A stretch of DNA of 64,000 bases from Aliarcobacter butzleri (GCF_900187115.1 NZ_LT906455.1:930001-994000); one strand, 5' to 3'. Positions 27,095-36,764 are shown, counted from the first letter of the stretch. Notes: generated from the sequence alone by a model not told the origin. Program-made: numbers and translations.

Positions 27095-28225
27095 TTGAAA
27101 TTAGAAATTACAGATAAAATAAAACAACTAGAAATAGAAGATATAAAAGAAAATCTTTTTCATTACTCTTATGATAATAAAAGTTTAAAAGCTTTAGTAA
27201 AAAACAACACTTCAAAAGATGATATTTCATATATAACTGCATATAGCAGTTTTATTGGAGAGATTTATGAAAATATCATTTATGAGTTATTACTAAAGTA
27301 TGTTTTAACTCAAGATGAAATTACAAGGTTTGTATTAAAAGGACCATATCAAGCTAAAGAAAACCACTTTATAAAAAGTGGACTTTTAATAGATAGTAGT
27401 TCACAAATAGTATATAAATCAGCGTACAAAGATATAAGCGAATTTGACGCACTGTTTTTTACAAAAGATAGTTTATATTTTGTAGAGATGAGCACATCGA
27501 AAAAAACAGCAAGTTTAAATAAAAGATTAGTTAAAAAGTATGCTTTGCTTAAGATGATTTTTCCAACTTTAAATATTAAAGCTTTGATAGTTGTAACACA
27601 AGGTTCAGTTGGACTTAAAAACTTTCCACCTTATGCAACTATTTGGGTTACAAAAGATTTGGAAGATAAAGAACTAATAGAAAAAATCATTTTTGCAAAA
27701 AAAGTAAAAAATGATGTTCAAACTTTAGAAGTTCCAAAAAATGATAAATATATTGAAGCTTATAAAATAAAATATAAAAAATTCCCATATTTTCCTACTT
27801 TAGAATGGATATTAAATACTTCAAGACAAAATCCCAGATTTGTGGTTGATTTGAGATTCTTTTCATCAGCAAAAATGTCTTTATATTTTGATATATACAC
27901 AAAATTATATATTGGATATACAACAAGTGAAGAGTTCAAAGTTTTATATGAAGAGTTTGATTTAGAAGCAAGGTCAAATAGGATTATTGTGACTTTAGAA
28001 AAAGTAAATCAAACACAAATTGATATAGTTTATTATGTAAAAGAGACAAATGATAAATTAAAAAGAGTAAGACTTCAAGAAAATGAAGTTTCTATAAAAG
28101 ATAAAGAACTTGATGGATTTACAAATGCAGAAGTTAGATTTTTTATGAAAATTTTAGAAGAAAAACATCATTTAACAGTTGATAATATAAAACATATATT
28201 AAAGCATATTTCTCTTATTAAATAA
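27095..28225 (+). CDS. uncharacterised protein with nuclease-like acidic motifs
   Basis: I do not recognise this 376-residue protein. The N-terminal half has EIYENIIYELL near residue 63 and, around residues 117-135, EFDALFFTKDSLYFVEMSTSKK in two pieces: an Asp on a strand followed by a Glu on the next strand and nearby lysines. This pattern recalls the PD-(D/E)xK nuclease fold (E...D...ExK), but the lysine is displaced, so it could be degenerate or a coincidence. The C-terminal half is strand-rich. The TTG start follows AGAAGAG and a promoter at 27053. It stands alone before the AI-2E family gene. Confidence 0.55.
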   Translation: MKLEITDKIKQLEIEDIKENLFHYSYDNKSLKALVKNNTSKDDISYITAYSSFIGEIYENIIYELLLKYVLTQDEITRFVLKGPYQAKENHFIKSGLLIDSSSQIVYKSAYKDISEFDALFFTKDSLYFVEMSTSKKTASLNKRLVKKYALLKMIFPTLNIKALIVVTQGSVGLKNFPPYATIWVTKDLEDKELIEKIIFAKKVKNDVQTLEVPKNDKYIEAYKIKYKKFPYFPTLEWILNTSRQNPRFVVDLRFFSSAKMSLYFDIYTKLYIGYTTSEEFKVLYEEFDLEARSNRIIVTLEKVNQTQIDIVYYVKETNDKLKRVRLQENEVSIKDKELDGFTNAEVRFFMKILEEKHHLTVDNIKHILKHISLIK

Positions 28226-28259
28226 AATAGTGTATTTATTTTAAGATAAAGGAGTTATT

Positions 28260-29345
28260 TTGGAAAACTTAAAAAATGATACAAATTTCGCAAAAGCATT
28301 CTACTTTTTTGCTTTTATGTTTTTGGTGATTTACTCTTTTAACAGTTTAAGTAGTATTTTAACTCCTATTGCAATAGCGTTTTTTATTTGGTTTTTGATA
28401 AATGCTTTAGCAAATGAGATAAAAAAGATTCCTTTTATAAAACAAAAGATATTAAATATAATTGCAATTCCTTTGTCTTTATTTATAATCATCTATTTTA
28501 TGATTAAAGTTGGAGCATTTATAACTTCAAGTATGATAGAGTTGAGTTCTATTGTTTCTCAACTTGATTCAAAAATAAATATAGTTATTGAAAAAATATC
28601 AATAATGACTTCTATTGATTTAAAAGATCCATTAGAAAAGTTTTTTCAAGAGTTTAATTTATCAAGTGCTTTAAATAAAATTTTTACAGCTTTTAGTTCG
28701 ATTTTTAGTAACTTAGTACAAATATTTTTATATGTGTTATTTTTACTTATTGACCAACAGTTTTTTAATCAAAAACTAAATGCACTTTTTAGTAAAGAGG
28801 AAAATAGACAAAAAGCAGAACATATCTTAACTTCTGTTTCAAAAGGTGTTAGAACTTATATTTTAATTACAACAATAGTGAGTTTAGTAACAGGATTTTT
28901 AACTTTTATAATTTGTCAATATTTCTCTTTGCAAGGTGCTATATTATGGGGGTTTATTGCTTTTATTTTAAATTTTATTCCAACTATTGGAAGTATAATT
29001 GCAGTTTTAATCCCTACAATATTTGCTTTAATTCAATTTACAGATTATTCTGATATAGTAGGATTATTTACAGCTTTAGTTATTATCCAATTTGTAGTAG
29101 GAAATATAATTTATCCAAAACTTATGGGAAATAAATTAAATATATCTCAATTTGTAGTGATTTTATCTTTAGTTATTTGGGGAGCAATGTGGGGAACAAT
29201 TGGTATGTTCTTAGCTGTTCCAATAATGATGATTTTACTAATTATTCTTTCTCAATTTGAAAGTACAAAAACTTTGGCTATTTTACTATCAGAAGATGGA
29301 AAAATATTTGATAAAAAAGAAGATATTTTAAAAAAGTTATTATAA
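28260..29345 (+). CDS. AI-2E family transporter (PerM/YdiK-like)
   Basis: The 361-residue membrane protein has about eight helices and the family's central soluble region (residues about 90-160). The C-terminal half carries the family blocks: WGFIAFILNFIPTIGSIIAVLIP, then GNIIYPKLMGNKLNISQFVV and WGAMWGTIGMFLAVP. The TTG start has a strong AAAGGAG site. Members export or import diverse small molecules, some possibly sodium or autoinducer; the substrate here is unknown. The final 25 residues are a charged cytoplasmic tail. Confidence 0.85.
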   Translation: MENLKNDTNFAKAFYFFAFMFLVIYSFNSLSSILTPIAIAFFIWFLINALANEIKKIPFIKQKILNIIAIPLSLFIIIYFMIKVGAFITSSMIELSSIVSQLDSKINIVIEKISIMTSIDLKDPLEKFFQEFNLSSALNKIFTAFSSIFSNLVQIFLYVLFLLIDQQFFNQKLNALFSKEENRQKAEHILTSVSKGVRTYILITTIVSLVTGFLTFIICQYFSLQGAILWGFIAFILNFIPTIGSIIAVLIPTIFALIQFTDYSDIVGLFTALVIIQFVVGNIIYPKLMGNKLNISQFVVILSLVIWGAMWGTIGMFLAVPIMMILLIILSQFESTKTLAILLSEDGKIFDKKEDILKKLL

Positions 29346-29375
29346 AATATCGTAATATTATAGGGAAACAAAATA

Positions 29376-29939
29376 ATGGTAATTAGACTTTTCGCATTAG
29401 TAGTTATAATTTTTGTAGCAATTTATCAGTTGGATAAGTTTATGAATTCAGATAAATACAAATATTTAGATGAATATGCAAAAGTATCAGCAAAGCTTCA
29501 AAGTGGTGATATTATCTTTAGAAAAAAAGATGATGATGTTCTTGATAAATCTTTTAGTGTTGATAATTTAGGTTATTCTCAAGTAGGAATAGTTGTAACA
29601 AGTGGTGATAATGCCGTTGTTTTTTATCTAAAAAGTGATGAAAATCATAGTTTTCTTCAAGCTCAAAAAGTCGAAGATTTTGTAAAGTCTTCAAAAAAAA
29701 TAGCTGTTTATAAATACTTTACTGATGTTGATAAAAATCTTATTTTGGCTATTCTTGAATTTTATAAAAATAACCATGATAAGCTATATAATACAGAATT
29801 TATTAATGAAGTTTTTTTTAAACTACATGGTGAAAATTTATATACAGATTTACAAAATATAGATAATAAAGAGATTATTACAGTAGATAGTATAGTCAAA
29901 AATATTAAATTGAAAAAAAGATATGAGATCAATTTTTAA
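29376..29939 (+). CDS. YiiX/YebB-like permuted papain-fold protein lacking catalytic residues
   Basis: After an N-terminal membrane anchor, the 187-residue protein shows SGDIIFRKKD and, after a gap, LGYSQVGIVV, matching the YiiX/YebB branch of NlpC/P60-like hydrolases (GDIIFR...SHVGIV). In active members the second motif has a catalytic His; here it is Gln 69. The later segment HDKLYNTEFINEVF corresponds to the YCSEL-type motif, but the catalytic Cys is Asn 139. The fold assignment comes from motif order. Both substitutions imply a non-enzymatic binding role. It lies between the permease and a small lipoprotein, with short gaps. Confidence 0.6.
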   Translation: MVIRLFALVVIIFVAIYQLDKFMNSDKYKYLDEYAKVSAKLQSGDIIFRKKDDDVLDKSFSVDNLGYSQVGIVVTSGDNAVVFYLKSDENHSFLQAQKVEDFVKSSKKIAVYKYFTDVDKNLILAILEFYKNNHDKLYNTEFINEVFFKLHGENLYTDLQNIDNKEIITVDSIVKNIKLKKRYEINF

Positions 29940-29947
29940 GGAAAAAT

Positions 29948-30352
29948 ATGAAAAATTTTATAAAAATAACTTTTTTAAGTCTAGTAAGTTTAATTCTTTT
30001 TAGCGGTTGTTTTGAAGAAACAGCAGCTGATGCAACTGAAAACTTTTTTTATTCTGTAAAAGAGGGTAATGTAGAGGATTATCATAAATATTCTACAGAA
30101 TCAACTCAAGATATTATGAATATATCTTTTGCAAAATGTACTAAAGATTTATCAGATTGTATGAAAGATAGTTTTCAAAAGTTTACAAAATTTAAAGTTG
30201 TAGATAGTTTAGAAATTGATCCAACAACAACAGTTGTAACAGTAGAAGAATACACTACCGATGGAAAGATTATAAGAGAAAAAATTCATGTAAGTAAAAT
30301 AGAAGAGCAATGGAAAGTAAATTTAAGTCTAAAGTCTTTTTATAGCAGATAA
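29948..30352 (+). CDS. small lipoprotein, DUF4878-like
   Basis: A 134-residue lipoprotein (signal ending LILFSGC). The mature part begins with an acidic helix (AADATENFFYSVKEGNVEDYHKY) and ends with a strand pattern KIHVSKIEEQWKVNLSL. The layout resembles DUF4878/NTF2-like small periplasmic proteins, in which a helix of the FF..A...GD type precedes a curved sheet. It starts eight bases after the YiiX-like gene and ends in a bidirectional terminator. Function unknown. Confidence 0.6.
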   Translation: MKNFIKITFLSLVSLILFSGCFEETAADATENFFYSVKEGNVEDYHKYSTESTQDIMNISFAKCTKDLSDCMKDSFQKFTKFKVVDSLEIDPTTTVVTVEEYTTDGKIIREKIHVSKIEEQWKVNLSLKSFYSR

Positions 30353-30375
30353 AAAGAGAATCTCTTTTTATTGCT
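30344..30375. terminator. bidirectional terminator between convergent genes
   Basis: AGCAGATAAAAAGAGA pairs with TCTCTTTTTATTGCT (15 bp, one bulged G). It contains the stop codons of both convergent genes (30352 and 30368) and offers a T run on each strand. Confidence 0.65.
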
Positions 30376-32731
30376 CCTGCCATAAAAGTGCAAGTTTTGT
30401 ATTATAAATATCACTTCTTTTTGGTTTTATAAATATCTCTTCAATAGGAAAATTTGAACTTTGATTTGCTAAGTTGATTTTTTCAATTTCATTTTCAAGT
30501 AGTGTTTTTAAAGCCTCTTTTTGTTGTTGAAGTTCTAATATTTCATTTTCAACTTGTTTTACATCATTTCTTTCTTTTAGTATTTTTGAAGCACCTTTTG
30601 CACTAGTTGCAACTTTTCCAATGTTTGTTTTATTGATAACTGAGTTTCCAAAAAAAGCTCCTAAAAGAGAAGTTCCTATTGAAATAATCGTATCTGTTGT
30701 AGTCGATGTTGCTTGAATTTCTTCCTTTTGCAATTTTTCATAAAGTTTTGAAAGTTTAGCTTCAATAGAATCATTTTCTTTTACAAATTTTATTTTTAGT
30801 TTTTCTACTTCAAAGTCTATTTTTTCATTTAGTCTATCTTGAAGTCTGATTTTAAAGTCATTTAAACTCTCAGTTTGTTTTGAAGTTATTTTCAAAAATT
30901 CATTTTTGTATAGAGTTAATTTTGAACTTCTATAAATATAATCCATAAAATCTTTTTCTATTACTTTTAAATCTTTCTCTTTTTGTACAAAACTAGGTAG
31001 CTCATAATAAAAAGAATTTGGTTTCTCTTTTTCTTCAAAAGAGTTATTTCCTAGTTCTTCTTTTTCTTCAAAATCGATATTTTTCATATTTTCATCTAAA
31101 TATATTTTATATGATATTTTTTCTTCAAAATCAATATTTTTTGGTGCATCAATATAATGAACATCACAAGAACAAATCAAATAAGGTTGTAAATAATAAG
31201 CACTATTTTGTGAACTATATAGGTATTTTTCAGTTAAATTAGAAGTTATTATAGGTTTTGGAATACCTTTTTCTATATTTATTTGTGTTGTTTGGTTTTC
31301 ATTTTCTATTTTTTGAGTTGGAATATTTTGTTTTTTCTTTTCACTCATAAGTTTTTTTATGCCATCTTTTGAAATTGGACCTTTTAGATAAGATAAAGCC
31401 CATCTTGTCTCAAATATTTTAATTCCATCTTCATTTATATTTTTAAGAATAAAGTTTCTTTTTTCTAAATTTGATATTAGATTCATAACTTCATCTTTAT
31501 TTAGATTTCCTTCATTTGCACTACTTAAACCATCTATTACTTTTTCTTTATCTTGTTTTGTTTGAAGTCTTCCTATAAACCAAGTTCCAATATTTGCTAA
31601 ACCTTTGTAGTCTATATCAACTGGATTTTGAGTAGATAAAATAATCCCAATTCCAAAACTTCTAGCTTGTTTTAAAAGTGTTAACATCGGTTGTTTTGAT
31701 GGTGGATTTGAGTTTGGTGGAAAATATCCAAAAATCTCATCCATATAAAGTAGGGCTTTTAGTGAAGTTGTTCCCTCTTGTCTTCTCATCCAAGAAACCA
31801 TTTGATTTAATAATAGTGAAACAAAAAACATTCGTTGAGAATCATTTAGATGAGCTATTGAGAAAATAGAAACTTTTGCTTTTCCTGTTTCATCATAAAG
31901 TAGATTTGAAATATCTAAAGTTTCACCTTCAATCCAAGTTTTAAAAGATGGATTTGCAATAATATTATTTAATTTTAAAGCAAGTTTGAGTCTTTCACTT
32001 TGAGCAAAAAATGTTTCTAAATCAAAAACTCCAATTTTTGAAAAAGGAGGAGTAACAATCAATGTAATTAACTCTTCTAAAGTTAAATCTTTGTTTTCTT
32101 TAAAATAGTTCATAAAAATTGAAGAGATTAAAATAGACTCTTTTGAAGTAGTATCACTTTTTTCTTCAATCAAAGATAAGATTGAAGAAACAGTCGAGTT
32201 TACCAAAGAAACTAGTAAATCATTATCTTCAATAACTTCTTTATTTGGAGCTTTAAATGATGATAAAATTGATATTTGAACTCCCGCATCACTTCCTGGT
32301 GTATAAATAGTAAAATCAGCGCAATTTTTTAGTTTTTCTATTCTACTTGCATTTTGAAAATCACGTTCTAATCCATTTTTCCATAAATTTGCAGTATTTT
32401 GTGCAAACTCTTTTACTGATAAACCATTATTTGAAGCATCTTGTTCTTCTATCCAAGGCTCAAAATCACTTCCTTGTAAAGAAGGAAATGTTAAAAGTAG
32501 GTTTGTCATATCACCTTTTGGGTCAATTATAATTGATGGAATATTATCAATTGCTGCTTCTTCAAGTAGTGAAATTCCAAGACCAGTTTTTCCACTTCCA
32601 GTCATTCCTATAATTGCCGCATGAGTTAATAAATCTTTGTTTTTATAAACTAAAGGAACAAAATTATCATCAATTTTCTCTTTTCCGATATAAAAAAGTT
32701 TTAATTTTTCATAATCAAAAGTACTATTCAT
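30368..32731 (-). CDS. HerA/VirB4-like ATPase with C-terminal coiled coil
   Basis: This 787-residue protein has a HerA-type P-loop: Walker A GMTGSGKTGLG near residue 43, IIDPKGD just after, and a Walker B-like LLYMDEIFGYFPP near residue 329, followed by QARSFGIGIILSTQNP, typical of HerA/FtsK-like DNA or protein pumps. From about residue 600 the sequence is highly charged and coiled, interrupted by a glycine/alanine segment (SIGTSLLGAFFGNSVI, about 687-702). No NurA-type nuclease or other partner lies beside it, so I would not call it a repair HerA. Its role is unknown. Confidence 0.75.
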   Translation of the reverse strand: MNSTFDYEKLKLFYIGKEKIDDNFVPLVYKNKDLLTHAAIIGMTGSGKTGLGISLLEEAAIDNIPSIIIDPKGDMTNLLLTFPSLQGSDFEPWIEEQDASNNGLSVKEFAQNTANLWKNGLERDFQNASRIEKLKNCADFTIYTPGSDAGVQISILSSFKAPNKEVIEDNDLLVSLVNSTVSSILSLIEEKSDTTSKESILISSIFMNYFKENKDLTLEELITLIVTPPFSKIGVFDLETFFAQSERLKLALKLNNIIANPSFKTWIEGETLDISNLLYDETGKAKVSIFSIAHLNDSQRMFFVSLLLNQMVSWMRRQEGTTSLKALLYMDEIFGYFPPNSNPPSKQPMLTLLKQARSFGIGIILSTQNPVDIDYKGLANIGTWFIGRLQTKQDKEKVIDGLSSANEGNLNKDEVMNLISNLEKRNFILKNINEDGIKIFETRWALSYLKGPISKDGIKKLMSEKKKQNIPTQKIENENQTTQINIEKGIPKPIITSNLTEKYLYSSQNSAYYLQPYLICSCDVHYIDAPKNIDFEEKISYKIYLDENMKNIDFEEKEELGNNSFEEKEKPNSFYYELPSFVQKEKDLKVIEKDFMDYIYRSSKLTLYKNEFLKITSKQTESLNDFKIRLQDRLNEKIDFEVEKLKIKFVKENDSIEAKLSKLYEKLQKEEIQATSTTTDTIISIGTSLLGAFFGNSVINKTNIGKVATSAKGASKILKERNDVKQVENEILELQQQKEALKTLLENEIEKINLANQSSNFPIEEIFIKPKRSDIYNTKLALLWQEQ

Positions 32732-32815
32732 AACAAACCTTTATTATTTGATGGGCTTATTATAATATATATTTGTTAATAATAAATTTTATTTGTAAAA
32801 ATTATTTTTTTGTAG

Positions 32816-32821
32816 TATAAT
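32816..32821 (+). promoter_or_regulatory. -10 box upstream of the FlaG-like gene
   Basis: TATAAT is preceded by a T run and lies 40 bases before the ATG at 32861; AAAGGAG is the ribosome site. Confidence 0.55.
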
Positions 32822-32860
32822 TCCTCAAATAATCTAATATTAAGAAAGGAGAGCTTAATT

Positions 32861-33217
32861 ATGGAATATGGAATGGTGTCTAAACTAAGTCAGTTTACTG
32901 ACAATAAGGCTTTAGAAGTTCAAAAAGTGCAAACGTCATCTCAGTCAGCCGAGATAAAAAATAGACAAAATTTGGAAAGCATTCAAGAAAAATCGATAGA
33001 AAAATCAAAAGAAAGTTCAAATGCCAGCCAAGTACAAAATCAAAAATCAGCGACATCACAAAAGTATGAAGTTCTCTTAACAAATACTAATTTTGGATAT
33101 AACGTAAACTCAAGAGATTTTTTTGTAAAAGTTGAAAGAGGAAAAGTTGAAAATCAGTATCCAACAGAGCAGATGATGAAGATTAAGGCTTATATACAAA
33201 ATCTACAACAAAGCTGA
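32861..33217 (+). CDS. small FlaG-like protein
   Basis: The 118-residue protein has a low-complexity Q/S/K-rich N-terminal 70 residues and a compact C-terminal domain: NTNFGYNVNSRDFFVKVERG, then ENQYPTEQMMKIKAYI. The order strand - VKV - turn - QxPxExMxK recalls the FlaG domain, which modulates flagellar filament length. FlaG itself usually sits by fliD, which is not here, so the name is tentative. It may instead be a conserved small Campylobacterota protein of unknown role. The gene has its own promoter and terminator. Confidence 0.5.
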   Translation: MEYGMVSKLSQFTDNKALEVQKVQTSSQSAEIKNRQNLESIQEKSIEKSKESSNASQVQNQKSATSQKYEVLLTNTNFGYNVNSRDFFVKVERGKVENQYPTEQMMKIKAYIQNLQQS

Positions 33218-33224
33218 GTGTAGT

Positions 33225-33260
33225 AAAAAAGGTTGAAATTTATATATTTCAACCTTTTTT
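33225..33260. terminator. strong bidirectional terminator
   Basis: A perfect 15-bp stem (AAAAAAGGTTGAAAT with its complement) and a 6-nt loop lie between the convergent small gene and uvrA, with T runs on both strands. Confidence 0.85.
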
Positions 33261-33264
33261 TATT

Positions 33265-36078
33265 TTAATTATTTATCTCTTTATCCAAATAGTATCCAGT
33301 GTAAGAACCAGATTTTTTGTGATTTTTTGCTAAAAACTCAGGTGTTCCAATATCAACAACTTTTCCACCTTTACTTCCACCTTCAGGTCCAATATCAATA
33401 ACCCAATCAGAATTTTTGATAACATCAAGGTTATGTTCAATCACAAGTACAGAATTTCCAAGTTCAACTAAATGATGTAAAACTTTTGTCAATCTATCAA
33501 CATCAGCAAAGTGAAGTCCAGTTGTAGGTTCATCTAAAACATATAAAGTATTTCCTGTATCTTTTTTACTTAATTCTTTACTTAGTTTTATTCTTTGTGC
33601 TTCACCACCTGAAAGTGTAATAGCATTTTGTCCTAAAGTGATATATCCAAGTCCAACATCACTTAAAGTTTGTAGCTTTGCATAAAGTTTAGGAACTTTT
33701 GCAAAAAATTCTAAAGCTTCATCCACACTCATATTTAAAACATCAGAGATATTTTTACCTCGATACATTATCTCTAAAGTTTGAGCATTATATCTATGCC
33801 CTTGACAAGCATCACATTTCACCATAATATCAGGTAAGAAGTGCATTTCAATTTTTATTTCACCTTCTCCTTGACATTTTTCACAACGTCCGCCTTTTAC
33901 GTTAAAAGAGAATCTTCCAATTTTATAACCTCTAAGCATTGCTTCTTTTGTTTTAGCAAACAGATCTCTAATATCATCCATAAGTCCAGTATAAGTTGCT
34001 GGATTACTTCGTGGAGTTCTTCCTATTGGGCTTTGGTCAAGATAGATTACTTTATCAAGTTTTTCTAAACCTTCAATCTCAACACCATCTACTTTTTTTA
34101 CTTTTTTAGCTCTATTTAAAAGCTCTTTTGCAACTGGAAGTAGAGTTTGTAAAATTAAAGATGACTTTCCACTTCCACTAACTCCTGTTATTGAAACAAG
34201 ATTTTTAAGTGGAATTTGAACATCAAGATTTTTTATATTATTTATGTTTACATTTTTTATCTCTATAAATTCTTCTTGAGGTCTGTTGTGAACATAATCG
34301 ATTTTTTTTGCTCCAGTTACATATTGAGCTGTTAAAGTTTTTGCTTTATTCATCTGTTTTAATGTTCCAGCAAATACAATTTCCCCTCCAAATTTACCTG
34401 CTTTTGGTCCAATATCAACAATAAAATCTGCTGCTTGAATAGTCTCTTTATCGTGTTCAACAACTATTACAGTGTTTCCTTTTTCTTGTAAGGCTCTTAA
34501 AGTTTTGATTAGTTTGTTTGTATCTCTTTCGTGAAGTCCAATAGATGGTTCATCAAGGACATACATAACTCCAGTTAGACCTGAACCAATTTGCGAAGCA
34601 ACTCTTATTCTTTGAGCTTCTCCACCACTTATAGTTCGTGCATCTCTTCCTAAAGTTATATATCCAAGTCCTACATCATATAAAAAGTAGATTCTTTCAC
34701 GAATTTCTTTTAAAATAGGTGTTGCAATCATCCTATTTTGTTCGTTTAAATATGCAAAGTTTTTCTCATCTTGGAAAAATGCGTGTGCATCTTCAATAGG
34801 AATATTTAAAATATCAGGAATTGTTCTATTTGCTACAAAAACGCTCAAAGATGATGGTTTAAGACGATTTCCATTACAAGTATCACATCTCTTTTCAGTC
34901 ATGTATTCACTCATCTCTTTTTCATCTTTTATCATATCGTATGCAAGTTTTATAATACCATCCCATTTTCTTGATAATTTATGTTTTTTCCAAAAGAATG
35001 TAACTTCATCAACAGTTCCATGTAAAATAGCTTTTTTTTGATGTTCTTCTAAGTCACCAAAAGGAATTTTTATATTTATATCATTTTGTTCACAAAAGGC
35101 AATCAGCATTTTAAAATAAAAGCCTTTGTTAAATCCATAGATGATTTTGATAGCTCCATCTTCGATAGTTAAATCTTCATCTATTACTTTTTTCATATCA
35201 AGTGTATATCGAATACCTAATCCATCACACGCAGGACAAGCACCTTTTGGCGAGTTAAATGAAAATGATAAAGGTTCAAGAGGTTCAAAAGAGATTTTAC
35301 AGTCAAAACAAGCCATATGTTCAGAGTAGTGGATTAATTTTTCAGTTCCAACTTCTTCAAAGTTTGCTATTTCAACTTCAAGTTCTCCAAAACTCTCTTT
35401 TAGACCTTTTTCAACATCTTGAGCAATTCTATCTTTGTTTTCTTCTTTTACTGTAACTCTATCTATTACTACTTTGATTGTGTGCATTTGTGTTTTTGCT
35501 AGTTCAATATCTTCATCAAGTCTAACCATAACACCATCAATCATTGCTCTTACATAACCTTTATTTCTAAGGCTTTCTAAAAGGTCAGCAAATGTTCCTT
35601 TTTTTCTATTTACTAAAGGAGCAAGAATTACTATTTTTGACTCTTCAGGAAGTGTTAGAACTTGATTTATAACATCACTAGCACTCATTTGAGAGATAGG
35701 TTTTCCACATTGATGGCAATGTTGTTTTCCAATTCTTGCAAATAAAAGTCTAAAATAGTCGTAAACTTCAGTTATTGTTCCAACTGTTGAACGAGGATTT
35801 TTTGATGTTGTTTTTTGATCAATGGCAATTGCAGGAGTTAAACCTTCTATTCTTTCAACATCAGGTTTTCCAACCTTATCTAAAAATTGTCTCGCATAAG
35901 ATGATAAAGACTCGATATATCTTCTTTGTCCTTCTGCATAAAGTGTATCAAAAGCTAGTGTTGATTTTCCACTTCCACTAAGTCCTGTAAAAACTATAAG
36001 TTGATTTTTTGGAATTTCAAGATTTATATTTTTTAAATTATTCTCTTTAGCATTAAAAATTTTTATTGTATCGTTCAT
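33265..36078 (-). CDS. uvrA: excinuclease ABC subunit A (UvrA)
   Basis: The 937-residue protein has the full UvrA plan: two ABC ATPase halves with Walker A GLSGSGKST (near residue 33) and GVSGSGKSS (near 634), and two signature motifs (ISGGEAQRIRVASQIG and LSGGEAQRIKLSKEL). Zinc-binding Cys pairs occur at CHQCGKP, ACFDCKI/CPACDG, and the CEKCQGEGEIKIEMHF region with its distal CDACQG. It recognises DNA lesions for nucleotide excision repair with UvrB/UvrC. Length matches the family. It is a single gene with a minus-strand start at an ATG 15 residues before the first ATP-binding strand. Confidence 0.98.
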   Translation of the reverse strand: MNDTIKIFNAKENNLKNINLEIPKNQLIVFTGLSGSGKSTLAFDTLYAEGQRRYIESLSSYARQFLDKVGKPDVERIEGLTPAIAIDQKTTSKNPRSTVGTITEVYDYFRLLFARIGKQHCHQCGKPISQMSASDVINQVLTLPEESKIVILAPLVNRKKGTFADLLESLRNKGYVRAMIDGVMVRLDEDIELAKTQMHTIKVVIDRVTVKEENKDRIAQDVEKGLKESFGELEVEIANFEEVGTEKLIHYSEHMACFDCKISFEPLEPLSFSFNSPKGACPACDGLGIRYTLDMKKVIDEDLTIEDGAIKIIYGFNKGFYFKMLIAFCEQNDINIKIPFGDLEEHQKKAILHGTVDEVTFFWKKHKLSRKWDGIIKLAYDMIKDEKEMSEYMTEKRCDTCNGNRLKPSSLSVFVANRTIPDILNIPIEDAHAFFQDEKNFAYLNEQNRMIATPILKEIRERIYFLYDVGLGYITLGRDARTISGGEAQRIRVASQIGSGLTGVMYVLDEPSIGLHERDTNKLIKTLRALQEKGNTVIVVEHDKETIQAADFIVDIGPKAGKFGGEIVFAGTLKQMNKAKTLTAQYVTGAKKIDYVHNRPQEEFIEIKNVNINNIKNLDVQIPLKNLVSITGVSGSGKSSLILQTLLPVAKELLNRAKKVKKVDGVEIEGLEKLDKVIYLDQSPIGRTPRSNPATYTGLMDDIRDLFAKTKEAMLRGYKIGRFSFNVKGGRCEKCQGEGEIKIEMHFLPDIMVKCDACQGHRYNAQTLEIMYRGKNISDVLNMSVDEALEFFAKVPKLYAKLQTLSDVGLGYITLGQNAITLSGGEAQRIKLSKELSKKDTGNTLYVLDEPTTGLHFADVDRLTKVLHHLVELGNSVLVIEHNLDVIKNSDWVIDIGPEGGSKGGKVVDIGTPEFLAKNHKKSGSYTGYYLDKEINN

Positions 36079-36179
36079 ATTTTGCCTTTAAAATTTTGAA
36101 GCTGATATTATAAGATAGATATATATAATTGTCTATTAATAACTATTTTAAATTATAAAAAAACAAAATCTAAAATGTC

Positions 36180-36578
36180 TTAGATTTTGTATTCTTGTGT
36201 TCTAATTCGTCTTTGAATTTCTCTTTTTATAGTGTTTGCAGCATATTTTTTATTTCCACCATGAATACTTGTTATTATTTGTGAGTCACATTTTTCACAA
36301 ATAAAATCTGTTTTTGCAAGATCATTATATGTTATATTACAAGAACTATCATCATATATCAGGATTGAGTCACATTTTGGACAATAACATTGTAGATCAA
36401 CTATATCATCTTTTCTCCATTTCCATCTCCAAGTTGCATCATAGATAGAATCTTTTACATATTTCGTATATTCTTCTTTTTTATTATTTGTAAATAACAA
36501 TAAAAATTTTATTACACTAATAAAAGCTAAGATGCAGATAATTAATAACAACCATATAGGAAGTGGATATGAAGTCAA
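36180..36578 (-). CDS. membrane protein with a zinc ribbon; true start probably further upstream
   Basis: The part downstream of the only canonical start (TTG, no ribosome site) is 132 residues: one membrane helix (PIWLLLIICILAFISVIKFLLL), a linker, and a zinc ribbon (CYCPKC...CEKC). The same frame stays open back to 36788 without ATG, GTG or TTG and encodes two further hydrophobic segments. An ATA at 36731 has AAAAAAGG seven bases in front and a promoter-like TATAAT 34 bases upstream, so the real protein probably has about 183 residues starting there. I list the canonical start as the minimum. Function unknown. Confidence 0.55.
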   Translation of the reverse strand: MTSYPLPIWLLLIICILAFISVIKFLLLFTNNKKEEYTKYVKDSIYDATWRWKWRKDDIVDLQCYCPKCDSILIYDDSSCNITYNDLAKTDFICEKCDSQIITSIHGGNKKYAANTIKREIQRRIRTQEYKI

Positions 36579-36764
36579 TAATACATCATAAATCCAAATA
36601 GTACTAGTGTAAATTACTACAAATGAATAAACTACATACTCTTGTGTTTGAGGAATAAAGAATAAAATAACTACACTTACAATAAGTGAAAGAATTAAAA
36701 TAAGGCTTGTTTTTACTTTTGAATTTTCTATTTGAGCACCTTTTTTAGGTTGAATTTTTTTGGA

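Noticed and set aside
33841-34068. Plus-strand frames opposite uvrA (also 35141-35329, 35259-35456 and 35775-35981)
   Set aside because: They are antisense shadows of a strongly conserved gene with no start signals.
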